Origin: Nymphaea colorata
Lineage: Eukaryota; Streptophyta; Magnoliopsida; Nymphaeales; Nymphaeaceae
DNA length: 64,000 nucleotides
Direction of reading: 5' to 3'
NCBI RefSeq assembly: GCF_008831285.2
Contig: NC_045138.2
Location: 41,905,115 to 41,969,114, forward strand
A program made the position numbers and the translations under genes. The notes below the pieces were generated by a model, which was not told the origin of the DNA, searched no databases, and saw only the letters and a program-made list of their open reading frames with translations. The number at the start of each line of letters is the position of its first letter. The first letter of the stretch is position 1. Of the stretch, positions 23,176 through 34,144 are shown piece after piece.

Positions 23176-26100
23176 ATGGCCGCTGAAGGCAAGACAGAAA
23201 CACAATATGAGCATAAGAACACAGGCAATCTCTTTTCTTATGGCTCTACTGTAAAGTTAGATGCTCCTAAGTTGGAAGACAAATGTTGGGATAAGCTTGG
23301 TCGTCCTTCCGCTATACCCCTAGGAAAAGGTGTTGCATCTAAGCAGGGCAAGAATTCATTACAGTCTCCTATTGGATCTATCCAGGCAGTTTCATCAGTA
23401 ATAGAGGGGTCTTTACCTTCTTTCAATCCTGAGACTGTGACTGTGAATATCAACAAGTCAAAGTATGAGTTCTTAGCACACAGATCTACTCAACCGTCGG
23501 CCTCTACAGTTATGATAGACAGTGCTATGTCCGTTGATACTGCTCCACATGATACATGTACTACTTGGATTATTGATTCAGGAGCATCAAGACACTTTTG
23601 TAGTAGGCCTTCTATGTTTATCGTGTTACACTCATTACCTCAGACACGTCATGTGAGACTTGCAGATGGTAGATGGTCTCCTATTATGGGTTATGGAGAT
23701 ATTAAGATTTCTCAGTCTATGACAATTCCTAATGTGTTATATGCTCTTAAGTTTCTCACTAATCTTTTATCAGTTGAACAATTGATTAATGATTTACATT
23801 GTCGTGTTACATTTGACTCTGGTGTATGTTCATTTCAGGACTTGCAAACTGGGAAGACGATTGGTGGAGGGTATGAGAAAGGGGGCATCTACTTCTTGTC
23901 TGATTCTGTGGGTATTGCAGCCGTCTCGACTTCTTCATTGTCCTCCTCCTTCCAGTGGCATCTCAGACTTGATCATCCATCTGTCTTCAAGCTCCGTCAC
24001 CTACTTCCTCATCTATCAGTTCCAGAGTCGTTCCAGTGTGAGGCCTATCAATTTGGCAAGCACACCCGTAGCAGTTATTCATCGAGTCTTAGTCCGTCCA
24101 GTTGTGGACTATTTGATCTTCTTCATGTTGATGTGTGGGGTCCTAGCAGAGTTGCTAGTAGGTCTAGATTTCGTTATTTCCTCTTCATTGTTGATGATTA
24201 TTCTCGAGTCACTTGGGTTTTCTTTTGAAAGAAAGGTCTGAGGTCATATGTACTCTCAAGAACTTTATTATTGAAATAAAGACCCAATTTGGTATTCTTG
24301 TTAAAAGTGTTCGCACTGATAATGCTCGAGTTCAAGGCATCTACCTTAATGAAATTTTACTCTGATAATGGCATTTCTCCTCAGTTTGCTTGTCCCCATA
24401 CCTCCCAACAAAATGAAGTAGCTGAGCGAAAACATCGCCAACTTTTAAATGTGGCACGCTCCTTAATGCTTCATACTAATCTACCTGCATATTTTTTGGG
24501 AGATGCCATCGTCACTGCCTGTTACTTGACCAACCGTTTACCCTCATCCTCCATTGACAACAAGGTTCCCATTAAACTTGTGTACCCACAACGATCCTTG
24601 TTTCCAGTAGCTCCCAAAGTATTTGGTTGCACATGCTTCATTCACATACTTGGACCCACACGTGATAAATTGGGTGCACAAGCCATTAAGTGTATCTTTA
24701 TTGGCTACTCCAGAAATCATAAAGATTACAAATGCTTTGACCCCTTGACTCAAAAGGAGTATATCAGTGCGGATGTGACATTCTTTGAGTCTCAGCCTTA
24801 TTATAGTTCCCCACCTACCTCTACTGAGATGCCATTGTCATCTTACCTACTACTTATTCCTCCTATTCCTTTGGAGTCATTCCCTTACGATTCTCCTTCT
24901 GGGGATTCTCCCGTTGTAGTGTCCAAGTTTCGTGATCCTCTGCTGGTCTACATACGTCGACAGGACCCTTCTCATGATCCTTCCCCAACCGCTTCTCAGG
25001 AGGTAAGTACATCTGAAGTGAGTATACCTAGTCCATCTGATCTCTGTCAGGACTTACCTATTGCTCTTCGTAAAGACAAGCGACAATGTACTTTGCATCC
25101 TATATCTCATTTTGTTTCTACTGACGGTGTTGGTAAAAGTATGCAACAGTTTATTCAAGCTCTGGCGGCCCATACAGTTCCTACTTGTCACCAACAGGCT
25201 TTATTAGATACCCAATGGAGACAAGCTATGCAAGAAGAGATGGATGCATTAGTTCAGCGAGACACTTGGGAACTTGTTGATCCTCCTCTTAGTTGTGACA
25301 TTGTTGGCTCCAAGTGGGTATTCACAGTGAAATATAATTCTGATGGTTCTATGGAAAGATACAAAGCTCGGTTGGTTGCTAAGGACTACACGCAGACTTA
25401 CGAGATTGATTTCTTCGAGACTTTCTCTCTTGTTGCTCGGTTGGGGACCATTCGTCTTATCATCTCTGTGGTTGTACACCATGACTGGCACATGTATCAG
25501 CTTGATGTCAAAAATGCTTTTTTGTACGGTGATCTCGATGAGACTGTCTATATGCAACAACCACCAGGGTTTGAACGACAGAGAGAGTGTGGAAAAGTGT
25601 GCAAACTGAAGAAAGCTATTTATGGACTCAATCAGAGTCCTCGTGCTTGGTTTCACAAGTTCTCTGAGGTAGTCTCAAACTGTGGCTTTGCGAGATCCCC
25701 TCTTGATCATTCTCTGTTTATCAAGAAGAATTCCAGGGGTATGAACGTTCTAGTGGTTTATGTTGATGATATTATCCTGACAGGTGACTCCGATCAAGAA
25801 ATTTCTGATACAAAGTTGTTCCTTCAAAAATACTTTGTGACGAAAGATCTTGGTCAACTACGATATTTCTTGGGAATAGAGGTGGCTGGCAACAGGGAAG
25901 GTGTAGTTCTCTCTCAACGAAAGTATGTTCTGGATTTATTGCAAGACACCGGGATGCTAGGAGCTAAACCGGCCAATCTACCTATGAATCCACGCATACA
26001 TCTTTATGATGACCAATCAGAATTAGTCGATTCTCGATCATACAGGTCTCTTATTGAAAAGCTCCTCTATGTTACTGTGACCAGACCAGACATTAATTTT

Positions 26101-26590
26101 GTAGTGGGGAAACTAAGTCAATTTATGGAAAGACCTAGGAAAATTCATTGGGATGCTGCTTTAATGGTGGTCAAATATCTGAAATCATCTCCTGGCAATG
26201 GACTTTTGTTCACAAAAGGCAAGACCCTGGAAGTGGAAGCCTATAGTGATGCAGACTATGTTGGCTCAGTTGAAGACAGGAAATCTACCACAAGATTCTG
26301 TGTATTTGTGGGAGGCAACCTTATATCCTGTAAAAGCAAAAAGCAAGGTGTGGTGTCAAGATCTAGTGCAAAATCTGAATACAGAGCTATGGCTCAAACT
26401 GCCGCTCAAATGACTTGGGCTAAATCCAGAAGTGGACTGCCATTACATTCGGGATCTCGTTCAAGGAGGAACCATAACCACCATTCATGTATCATCAGAA
26501 GATCAAGCTGCAGATGTCTTCACTAAAGCTCTTCCTATTGGTGACTATTCTAGATGTTGTGACAAGCTGAGCATGATTAATATGTATGCT
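23176..26590 (+). pseudogene. gag-pol pseudogene of copia E (gag truncated, RNase H deleted)
   Basis: The frame opens with a fragment that keeps only the end of a Gag zinc knuckle (DKCWDKLGRPS). The protease WIIDSGASRHFC follows, with DSG at 23575-23583. Integrase shows WHLRLDHPS, LHVDVWGP and FACPHTSQQNEVAERKH. Two compensating frameshifts (about 24226 with TGA, and about 24330) scramble a short stretch between the first two catalytic Asp residues. From 24330 to 26420 one frame covers the rest of integrase and all of RT (KWVFTVKYNSDG, VYVDDIILTG, DADYVGS). About 45 codons, including the CDNKSA catalytic segment of RNase H, are deleted near 26425, where MTWAKS abuts VDCHYIRDLVQ in another frame. 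The end (SMINMYAPA) reaches the purine tract. Confidence 0.92.
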
Positions 26591-26606
26591 CCAGCTTGAG
26601 GGGGAG

Positions 26607-26799
26607 TGTTGAATTAGAAGAGTTTATGTTTCTAGGTGGTTCTTTGCAATATTTAATAGTTAGAAGGTCTCTTTAAACATTCCTCTATTTTCTGTTGATG
26701 TCTTTGTAAATCTCTCTTCAACCTTAATCTCTTTATTATGGAAATTAGGGTTAGTGAATGGAGTTACGTTTTCTCTCTCTAAGGCTGCCGGCTGTAACA
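26607..26799 (+). repeat. 3' LTR of copia E
   Basis: A 193 bp copy almost identical to the 5' LTR, directly followed by CTATG and the rest of the LTR of C. Confidence 0.95.
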
Positions 26800-26946
26800 C
26801 TATGTAACCCTAATTTAGAAGTGAATGAGAATTAAGAGAGAGAATGACTAGCAGCTAGTGGGCATCGGAATCATCTCCTATCATCATGGTTTTTTCCACA
26901 TGTTGAGGGTTTTCCACATTATATTTGTGTTTTTTTCTGTTCAACA
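26800..26946 (+). repeat. 3' LTR of copia C, second part
   Basis: After the duplicated CTATG the LTR of C resumes (TAACCCTAATTTAGAAGTG) and ends GTTCAACA at 26946, matching the end of the 5' LTR at 16089. Confidence 0.88.
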
Positions 26947-27112
26947 AAAATTGTAGAGAGAATTGGAGATGTAGCTTACAGTTGCCTCCCGAACTCGGTA
27001 GAATCCATAATGTGTTTCATGTATCGATGTTGAGAAAATATATTCATGATCCTTCACATGTTCTTAAAGAACAACCAATACGTTTTTTTTACAATCACTG
27101 GAATACCTAGTT
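26947..27112 (+). mobile_element. Ty3/gypsy relic, right part (integrase C-terminus)
   Basis: The translation gives IVERIGDVAYS, then after a frame change LQLPPELGRIHNVFHVSMLR and KYIHDPSHVL. This is the conserved C-terminal integrase segment of plant gypsy polyproteins. It continues the left part at 15858 across the insertion of copia C. Confidence 0.85.
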
Positions 27113-28235
27113 GGTCCTCGTGTCGTAAAGTTAATGGTTGGACAGATGAGTGCCAGGCCCAGGCTGACAGCAAGGACTAAAGGCTTGCCTGACTTTGCCG
27201 AGCCTCGGGCTGACCTGGCCCTACTAGAGTTTTTTCTAAGAAAAAACAAAATCCGGAAAAAGAAAAATCTTCAAATGAAACCATGTTGAGAAATATATTT
27301 GTTACTATATGTATATAAAGACTTATATTTACAGATTTATATATTTAAAGCTATGAGTTGCAACACTCCAATTTGAAAAGCCAACAACCTGCCATGTATT
27401 ACATAATATGTGCAATGTGCACTAACTTATCACTCAAATTCACAAAGCAAACAGTCAAAGAACTGTAGATACAGCAGCAAGTACAATAAACAAAATAAAA
27501 AATTTACTGAATTTGGTTGACTGCAATAAAAGTCTAACTGCAAAAGGCCTCTAGCTATAGGAAAAGAAGAAAAAAGCTTTGAAAAATGAACCAAAAGAAA
27601 AGGGCAAATTGGGCAAAGGAACAAATGCTGCAGCTGATTTAAAAAGGTAAAACATAGAATCACTACAAACTGCAGACAAATAATCATTAGATTACTCAAG
27701 TTTTATTGACAGTTTATACTAATACAAGATTTAGATCTGAAGACACATAACTAGCAAAGCAAGTCTACCCAGCAAGACTAAAGAATCCTAAAGGCATTAC
27801 ACCCACCAAGGAAGGCTGTCCTAATCATTTTACATAAACACATGCATAACTTATTATGAGGGGTTATTGATGGGTTAAACAATGCTTTGATATTGCTGGG
27901 CCCCTGGAAGATGTAAACTGTGTCAACTAAGTCTAAACCCTTGGATGTTCTAAGATCTGTGGCCAATGCATAAGGCAAAATGGGAAGGCTTTTCCTTTTT
28001 AGTTTGATTAACTAAAAAAAGGAGAAGCTGACACACTTGAAAGTTGTACCATTTGACATGTTTCAACTTCCAAGGGCCCTATATATATATCTTAGACCTG
28101 TGGCTAGGATGCTTGAAGCAAAAAATAAAAGGTAAATATTTAATTTTACAAAAAAAAAAGAAAATTTGACAAACTTGACAGTTGACCACGTTCACTCCTC
28201 AGCAAATAAGTGGGAAAAGGACCAAGATGTTTGAC
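27113..28235 (-). other. PDI intron 2, segment next to exon 2
   Basis: This is AT-rich non-coding sequence with no transposon domain recognised. About 100 bp at the left could still belong to the gypsy relic. Confidence 0.6.
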
Positions 28236-28394
28236 CTGGGCAAGAGACTTGTGTGCATCCGCATCAAGAGCTGCCACTGTTGCTACACCTTTTAAAACTT
28301 TTGCCGCTTTCTCCCATGTAGGAGTCAGTGCTTGACAATGACCACACCATGGAGCAAAGAACTCAACCAGAACAACTCCATTTGAGTTCAATAC
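28236..28394 (-). CDS. P5-type protein disulfide isomerase, exon 2 (first CGHC active site)
   Basis: This 159 bp exon (53 codons, phase 0 at both ends) encodes [20 protein letters not shown], then [17 protein letters not shown] and [16 protein letters not shown]. It is the core of the first thioredoxin domain, with the active site WCGHC, the buried acidic strand and the conserved D-A-D segment. The CGHC dithiol oxidises or isomerises substrate disulfides in the ER lumen. The acceptor is ATTGCAG before 28394 and the donor is GCCCAG/GTCAAA after 28236. It joins exon 1 (NFKSK/VLNSNG) and exon 3 (SLAQ/EYGIKG). Confidence 0.96.
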
Positions 28395-29870
28395 CTGCAA
28401 TCACATGCCAAGATTTTTTTATGTAGGGAACAGTAGCAAGATAAGTGTTTTGTATAATCATTTAATTTGGACAATTCACAATATTTTACAAATGCCACCC
28501 TATTGCAGAATAGCAGATAAGCACTTGATTTCACAAGAACTGCTCCTTGTAACAAATAACTATGATGAATCAACTATTATTAGGTCTGATGTAGAATGAA
28601 AACACAATATGGCTAAGCTTGTGTTTTATATTACTTTTCAGCATTTATTGTTGCTTCGTTTCTTTCCAAACAAATGTACTTCCAACAATGTCAAAATTTG
28701 TCAAAATTTGCTGCTATGTTTGCAGTATGTTGAATAAGAATAAAATCCAAATCCTCTTACCGATACACACTTATGTGCATGTTATCTTTTATCTAGTGCA
28801 CAGTTAGTTAGACGTTATGCACTTTAAGGCTAATGACATTTTGACTAGCTACAAGCAGAAAAGAAACAAGACAGCAAACCTGTAAGCCAATGCCTATGCT
28901 TCCACTGATTTCTCATGTGCAGGGAGATTCATAACAAATAAGAAGATAAAGCACATGTAGTATTTAGAACCGTGACTAAACACTAACTTTAACAGTGACC
29001 AATGAATAACTGTTTTAAGTAAATTTCAGATTAGATAAAAGAAAAAAATAAGACGAATTTAGATAGATGAAAATTTCACTTTGTATTTGGAAGAGCATCT
29101 CCAAAGATGATAGCAAAATAAGTAAAGGCAGCACCTGGACTACATACCAATTTGCTATGCAGAAAAGAGCAATTTTTTTAAATAATTAAATATATCATCG
29201 TCTCCTATTGCATATGCAAGTTGCCAAATCCAGACACATAAACATGGATACTAAGGTACTGCTAACATGGACAATGACACACACTCAGTTCACTCAATAT
29301 GTGCATTCCACATTGCAAAATAAATGATGTCAAAACACACTAGGACACTTTATGGTGGTGCCAGAGCAATAGATGGAAAGATGGATATTTTTAAAAAATT
29401 ACCTAATCAAAGTAAGCAAATAATAGTCTAATGACCCTAATCAAACAATTGAATCATATCAAAAGTGATGCATAATATCATACAAGCCTAGACTGTTGTC
29501 ATTTATTGCAGTTTTAACATGGCTTTGTAGCCAACATGTAATCATTGAAAAAGAAGGGCAATGACATAAACTGACAAGCAGTGAAACCATTTTTAAGGCT
29601 TATGTAAACCAAGGAATGGTGGGAAGTGCCAGGAGGCCCTTCTAAAAAGGTTCTTCCAAACTCATTCCATTAATATATGCCTAAGCCAATGAAAATTGTT
29701 ATGACTTATGAGACATTTTCCATAGTAAAAGGAGAAGCATCACCTCCTTATGAATGCTTATATTCAATGATATGGACATATTAACTTGTACAACTTTTTT
29801 CAAAATGTCCATCATTTCCTTTGCATTTCTTGTTTTTATTTTGATATATATTTTCTAAGTATTTCTTCTT

Positions 29871-29873
<3 letters not shown>
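28395..29873 (-). other. PDI intron 1, left segment
   Basis: AT-rich intron DNA without any recognisable coding or repeat domain. Confidence 0.6.
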
Positions 29874-29960
<87 letters not shown>

Positions 29961-29981
29961 GTGTGTGTGTATGTGTGTGTG

Positions 29982-30075
<94 letters not shown>
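29874..30075. repeat. Compound (TA)n/(GT)n/(CA)n microsatellite
   Basis: About 200 bp of alternating TA and GT blocks that switch to CA near 30044. GT followed by CA makes this partly an inverted repeat able to fold back on itself. All open frames across it are artefacts of the simple repeat. Confidence 0.97.
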
Positions 30076-30152
30076 CCCCGCACCCAAGTTTTTTGAAAAT
30101 GGTCTATACCCATACCCGTACCTGCACCCGCACCCGTACCAATGTGACATAG
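30076..30152. mobile_element. One end of an H-family (hAT-like) element, H3
   Basis: CCCCGCACCCAAGTTTTTTG...GTGACATAG matches, inverted, the left end of H4 (62269-62356). The element end GTGACATAG is clear at 30152. The other terminus is not found; the compound microsatellite takes its place. Confidence 0.7.
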
Positions 30153-30224
30153 TATATCTCCTTTGTCATTTACTGATTTAAAATAGCATCTACGATCAAA
30201 AATTTTGGCAGTGTGGCTCAAACT

Positions 30225-30510
30225 GAAAAATTTTTCAAAAAAGACTCATTTGATAAGGATTTTGAAAGCATTTTATTTGCAAGATAAACCAACACTAAAA
30301 TAGCCCCAGAACAAAGTTTTTTTGACATTCTTTGAAGTAAATTAAGTCTTAGCAGCTTCAAGGGTATGCCTAAGCTTTCTTTCGATAGTCCATTTTCCTG
30401 AGGAGTTCTAAAGTAATATTTTTGATGTATGATTCTCTAGCATTCTATGTGACTTAGTTCATGAAATAAGTATTCTCCTTCTGAATTGGTTTCAAAATCC
30501 TGATATTAGA
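30225..30510 (-). pseudogene. Copia integrase relic in PDI intron 1
   Basis: Read on the minus strand with frame changes, this gives SEGEYLFHELSH, RIIHQ, RTPQENG, ERKLRHTLEAAKT and CSGAILVLVYLANKM. In order, these match the copia integrase core from the second catalytic Asp region through PQQNG.AERKNR and the AVYLINR segment. It is heavily decayed, with no LTR found. Confidence 0.72.
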
Positions 30511-33500
30511 GACTCTTATTTCAAAAGTTGTTTAAGGATGCAAAAACCTCAGAATTAAACTTGAGAATGTAAATCCAACAATATCTAGTATTCATCAACA
30601 GAAATAGCATGATGTAAAAACTCATTTAGAAGCAACTGGAGTTGCATCCCTAACATTTGAATGAACCAACTGAAATAACATCTTAAAAAACAAAGTTCTT
30701 TGTGCGAAAGATAATGCTTTTATTTTTCCAAGAATGCATTAACGACATAAAAAATTGTCCAAATAAAGATTCTAATAAGCATGTAAAACAGATAATTTTT
30801 AAAATCTGGATATCTTAGTCTATGATGTCAAACATCAATATTTTTTGTTTGGACAACATTAAAAACGAAAGACTTAGTATACAAAAATATCCATATATTA
30901 AAGGTATATTTTCCTACAGCTTTTCTCAATCACTTTTTGGAGTGGCAACACAGCAACTAACATTTGTTCAATAAAAACACAACATCACAACCATGCGATG
31001 ACTCAGATTTGAAAGAAAAAAGGTAAATTTAAATTTAACTTTATTAAAGTCTAAATCTAACATTTGGAATATAAATTTTTTCTTTTAGAAGTGGTTGAAA
31101 TAACCACTCCTAAGATAGATGTTCCTCAATTGATCCTTCAAGAAGAAGCTGTAGTTATTTTGTCAATTGTGCTGAGAACGTTACTCTAATTGAACCACCC
31201 TGTCTTGTTGAGTTGAAGATACTATAGCAACCTTTTTATTATTTGAGGTTTAATATGACTGGGTTCATGTAAAAAACATGACACGTCACTTTCTCCATGT
31301 TGTTATTTACTATAATGGTTAAGTCTGGTTGTCTAGAAGGTTAGAGAGAGTTTCTTGGCCTAGATATTGCAGGGCCTTGTCTTTTTCATATTTAGATAAT
31401 ATGAACAACAAACTATCCACATTTTTATTAATGTCAGATAGGAGGTGTTTAAAAAAGAGATAAACTAAAGGCCCTAATTTTTTGAATTTGCGCTTCCATC
31501 CTAGCAAAGACATTTCCATTTTAACTTGCATTTTTTTGTCACTTTGTTTATATAGTTAAAAATATTAGTTTTTAGAGCTCATATACCTGAGAACATTCAG
31601 GGAAAACCCATTTTAACATGCCAACAACTTTCCATGTCAAGAAAATTTAACAGGATTTTCGTCACAAAGATCAGCAATTTCAAAATACAATAAACACACT
31701 TCAAACAAGTGAAACGGAAAAATCAGGAATTTATTTTGATATTCTGAAATTCAACAAATTGGAAATATCATGATATTACCTTGACATCATTGGAAGTTTC
31801 TTCACAAAAAACTATTTTGAAGTTTCTTGGGTTTCTTTTAATATTGAATAATTATTTTGAATTTGCATTGATGTTTTTGTAACAGAATCAGTAGAAAACT
31901 CACAAATTGCATTATTTTCTCTATTAATTTTTATGTATTTTCCAAATTGAATATCTGAGACTTTCACCAGTTTTCCTGAGGAAACAAACTTTCTGATTAA
32001 TACCTAAGACCAATAAAAACACAAGAATAATATTTATCGCTATTGCTTATACCTGTGGGAAACTATTTCCACATTTTGAATGCTAGTTTATCTCCACTGA
32101 GGTGCTCTTTTTCAACTTTTGGTACCAGCGGGATGCGATTTAAATTTCAATTGAGGTTTACTATTCGATGATTCAAAATTTTTGTGCAAGACCTACTTTG
32201 AAATTATTTTTGTGGTCCTTTGTCTTGGGCCCAACAACCACAAAAAATTGTGTATATGCACCATCTGTGTTTCATAGTTCATACTTTTAAGAACTATAAC
32301 TTCCTACCAAACAGATCTGCAGTGTGTCCAATGCCAGCACTCATGGTTATCAGTATGACTTTCAGCAGTTTTTTTCCATGCTTTTCGCCAAAGGTTCTTT
32401 TCAAAATGTACCCTCAACAAAACTTAGATTTAAAGCAATTATAAAGAATTAAAAAAAAAGTCACCAAATGATGAGTTCCTTAGTACTTCTCTGAAAATAA
32501 ATAGCAAACGAAAAAGTTTTCCAAGTATAATAGAATGGAAAGACCATGTACCTAGAAACAAATCCATTTTCCCAGTATTCGAATAGGATATGTTCTGATA
32601 TTTTTCAGTTCTTGTGATATTTCATTAGCTGGCTTCTGTATGGCGATGATACTGTATAAGTTGTTTTCAGAATGTTGGAGATTTTGCTGACTCTGCCAGT
32701 ATCCAATTAACGTATCTACTAATTCCATTGCTCTTAACATTGATCCTCTTTACGTTCCGCTGTTCTTAAGCAAAGAGAAAGTGCATATGTGCTATCCTAA
32801 ATGTTTCCAAAAGCTGCTAATAAAAAATGGCCCTAGCTTTCTAAAGCAACAATGGTTTATTTATCCAAATTGTCGAGCAAGAATTCCAGATCAGGAGTTA
32901 CATCTCTGTTCGTTCACATAATAAGTTTTTGCTTTTCCAAGGAGAAGAAGGTTTTTGCAATGAAGAGAAGGAATAAACCTTTCACTGGCATAGCCAGTTT
33001 TTACTATCCTAGCAGCGCCAGGCTCAAAAAGAAATCCCCAAATGCAGCCGACGTCATATCAAATAGAACCCAACAACTCATATGCCAGTATACATCATCC
33101 AATAAGTGCGTCATTATCAGAACAAAAAGTTGGACTTATGTAGATAATTTGACCTTTTCTTTTCCTTCTCTGATCTTTTCTACGATAAAAAACCAAATAC
33201 AAAAAAAAATGAAGAAGAACTATTCTTCAGCGCAATGGGGAAAGATCCATGACATCCATGAAACCGCAATACAAGAGTGGTTGATAACCAAAACTGAATT
33301 CCACTAAACCCCAACTCGAAATCAAAGACCAAGGAAAGCAATAGGAAAATCTAGATACAAACAAAGAAATATCATTTCCTTTCAGAGGAAGCAGTATGAT
33401 TTCCTGTTGGTATGTAAAAAAAACTTTGATCACGGAAGTGAAATCTGCATTATCATATCAAGACAGCAGACCCCTCAATAAAACAGAAGGAAAAATAGGG

Positions 33501-33530
33501 AGAATGATCGCAGTGGGTTTAGCTAATTAC
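30511..33530 (-). other. PDI intron 1, right segment next to exon 1
   Basis: This is 3 kb of AT-rich intron sequence. No further domain was recognised, although the copia relic may extend a few hundred bases into it. Confidence 0.55.
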
Positions 33531-33671
33531 CTTAGACTTAAAATTGGATGGGCTCAACAGGACAACATCAGAGGAAGGACCGTAGAGTGCGGCAACCAAG
33601 CGAGAGGAGGACGATAAAAAAATAAGCAAGAAGAAGGAGAAGATGACTGACGTAGACCAAAACATAGCCAT
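33531..33671 (-). CDS. P5-type protein disulfide isomerase, exon 1 (signal peptide)
   Basis: This 141 bp coding exon (47 codons) starts at the ATG at 33671-33669 in a good plant context (GCAGCCATGGCT) and ends NFKSK with donor AAG/GTAATT. Residues 1-29 form a signal peptide: short N-terminus, hydrophobic VIFSFFLLIFL core, then SSSSRLVAA. The mature protein begins near LYGPSSDVVLLSP, the typical N-terminal strand of plant PDIL2-2/2-3 proteins, placing it in the secretory pathway (ER lumen). A second in-frame ATG lies two codons downstream; the first gives the better context. The frame stays open upstream, but without an ATG in comparable context. Confidence 0.94.
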
Positions 33672-33780
33672 GGCTGCCGCGAGAGAGAGAGCACGCCCCG
33701 CCAGGCGGTGCCAGCAACATACATAGGGTCGCAAGGGCAGTGAGACTTTGACGGGAGCACATGACCGACGCGTGTTCGAA

Positions 33781-33801
33781 CCAATAGAAAGAATACACGT
33801 G
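33781..33801 (-). promoter_or_regulatory. Possible ER-stress element in the PDI promoter
   Basis: CCAAT (33781-33785) is separated by exactly 9 bases from ACACG (33795-33799), which overlaps a CACGTG core (33796-33801). The ER-stress element consensus is CCAAT-N9-CCACG, so one base differs. It lies 110-130 bp upstream of the PDI start codon. Plant PDI genes are known targets of bZIP60/bZIP28, which bind ACGT-core sites. The spacing is seen in the sequence; function is inferred. Confidence 0.45.
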
Positions 33802-33899
33802 TCGAGCAATCGTGCTTGGTCTTTTACAGGACAAGTGTGTCGTCCTTTTTTTAGAATCATATCCTTCTTTGTCCATATGGATCCGCTTTTAGTTTCTTA

Positions 33900-34144
33900 C
33901 GGTGCTTTCGGATGTCGTATTTCTCTAAACCAGTTATCTAAAAATTAGGTTTGTGTAAAGTTTTTTAATGAGTTTTAGAAACTTTTTTTTTTTAGATGAC
34001 ATATTCAAAACTTGGTTTTTAAATAACCTCAAAGAGAATTAGGTTTTTCACTTTCTTTTACAAAACCAGGTTAGGTCAAAACCGAGTTTTATTTGCACTC
34101 AAACACTCCAAAACCTGGTTTTGAAGTGTAATCCAAACACCCCC
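33900..34144. mobile_element. Harbinger/Tourist-like MITE
   Basis: This 245 bp AT-rich element has imperfect inverted ends (GGTGCTTTCGGAT against GGGGGTGTTTGGAT on the other strand) and a TTA duplication on both sides (33897-33899 and 34145-34147). The interior carries inverted AACC-GGTTTT motifs. A TTA duplication and GGTGTTTGGAT-type ends are typical of PIF/Harbinger MITEs. It lies about 230 bp upstream of the PDI start. Confidence 0.65.

Larger units (their letters stand above)
22160..26799 (+). mobile_element. Ty1/copia retrotransposon E, recent but defective
   Basis: This 4.64 kb element has 193 bp LTRs (22160-22352 and 26607-26799) starting TGTTGAATTAG. The primer-binding site TGGTATCAAAGC is at 22353-22364, the purine tract is TTGAGGGGGAG, and the target-site duplication CTATG is perfect (22155-22159 and 26800-26804), inside the 3' LTR of C. 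The two LTRs differ at only 3 positions by eye, so it is the youngest element here. It nevertheless lacks nearly all of gag and part of RNase H. Confidence 0.96.
15859..26946 (+). mobile_element. Ty1/copia retrotransposon C, internally deleted and split by three later insertions
   Basis: The outer LTRs start TGTTGACGTG. The 5' LTR is 15859-16089 and the 3' LTR is 22074-22159 joined to 26805-26946. The primer-binding site is TGGTATCAAAGC (16090-16101). Flanking bases GAAAT (left) and AAAAT (right) match at 4 of 5, an aged target-site duplication inside the gypsy relic. Only the RT C-terminus and RNase H survive between the LTRs. Element H1 (16408-17437) and copia D (17762-22019) interrupt the interior, and copia E (22160-26799) interrupts the 3' LTR. 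LTRs differ by roughly 10% by eye, making C the oldest of the nest after the gypsy relic. Confidence 0.88.

Noticed and set aside
29781-30221. Long overlapping open frames on both strands (Cys-Val or Thr-His repeats)
   Set aside because: They are translations of the TA/GT/CA microsatellite, not genes.
32852-33307. 151-codon plus-strand frame next to exon 1
   Set aside because: It lies in PDI intron 1 on the opposite strand, has AT-rich composition and no domain.
33519-33876. Alternative upstream or overlapping frames around PDI exon 1
   Set aside because: Only the frame starting at 33671 gives a signal peptide and splices in phase into exon 2.
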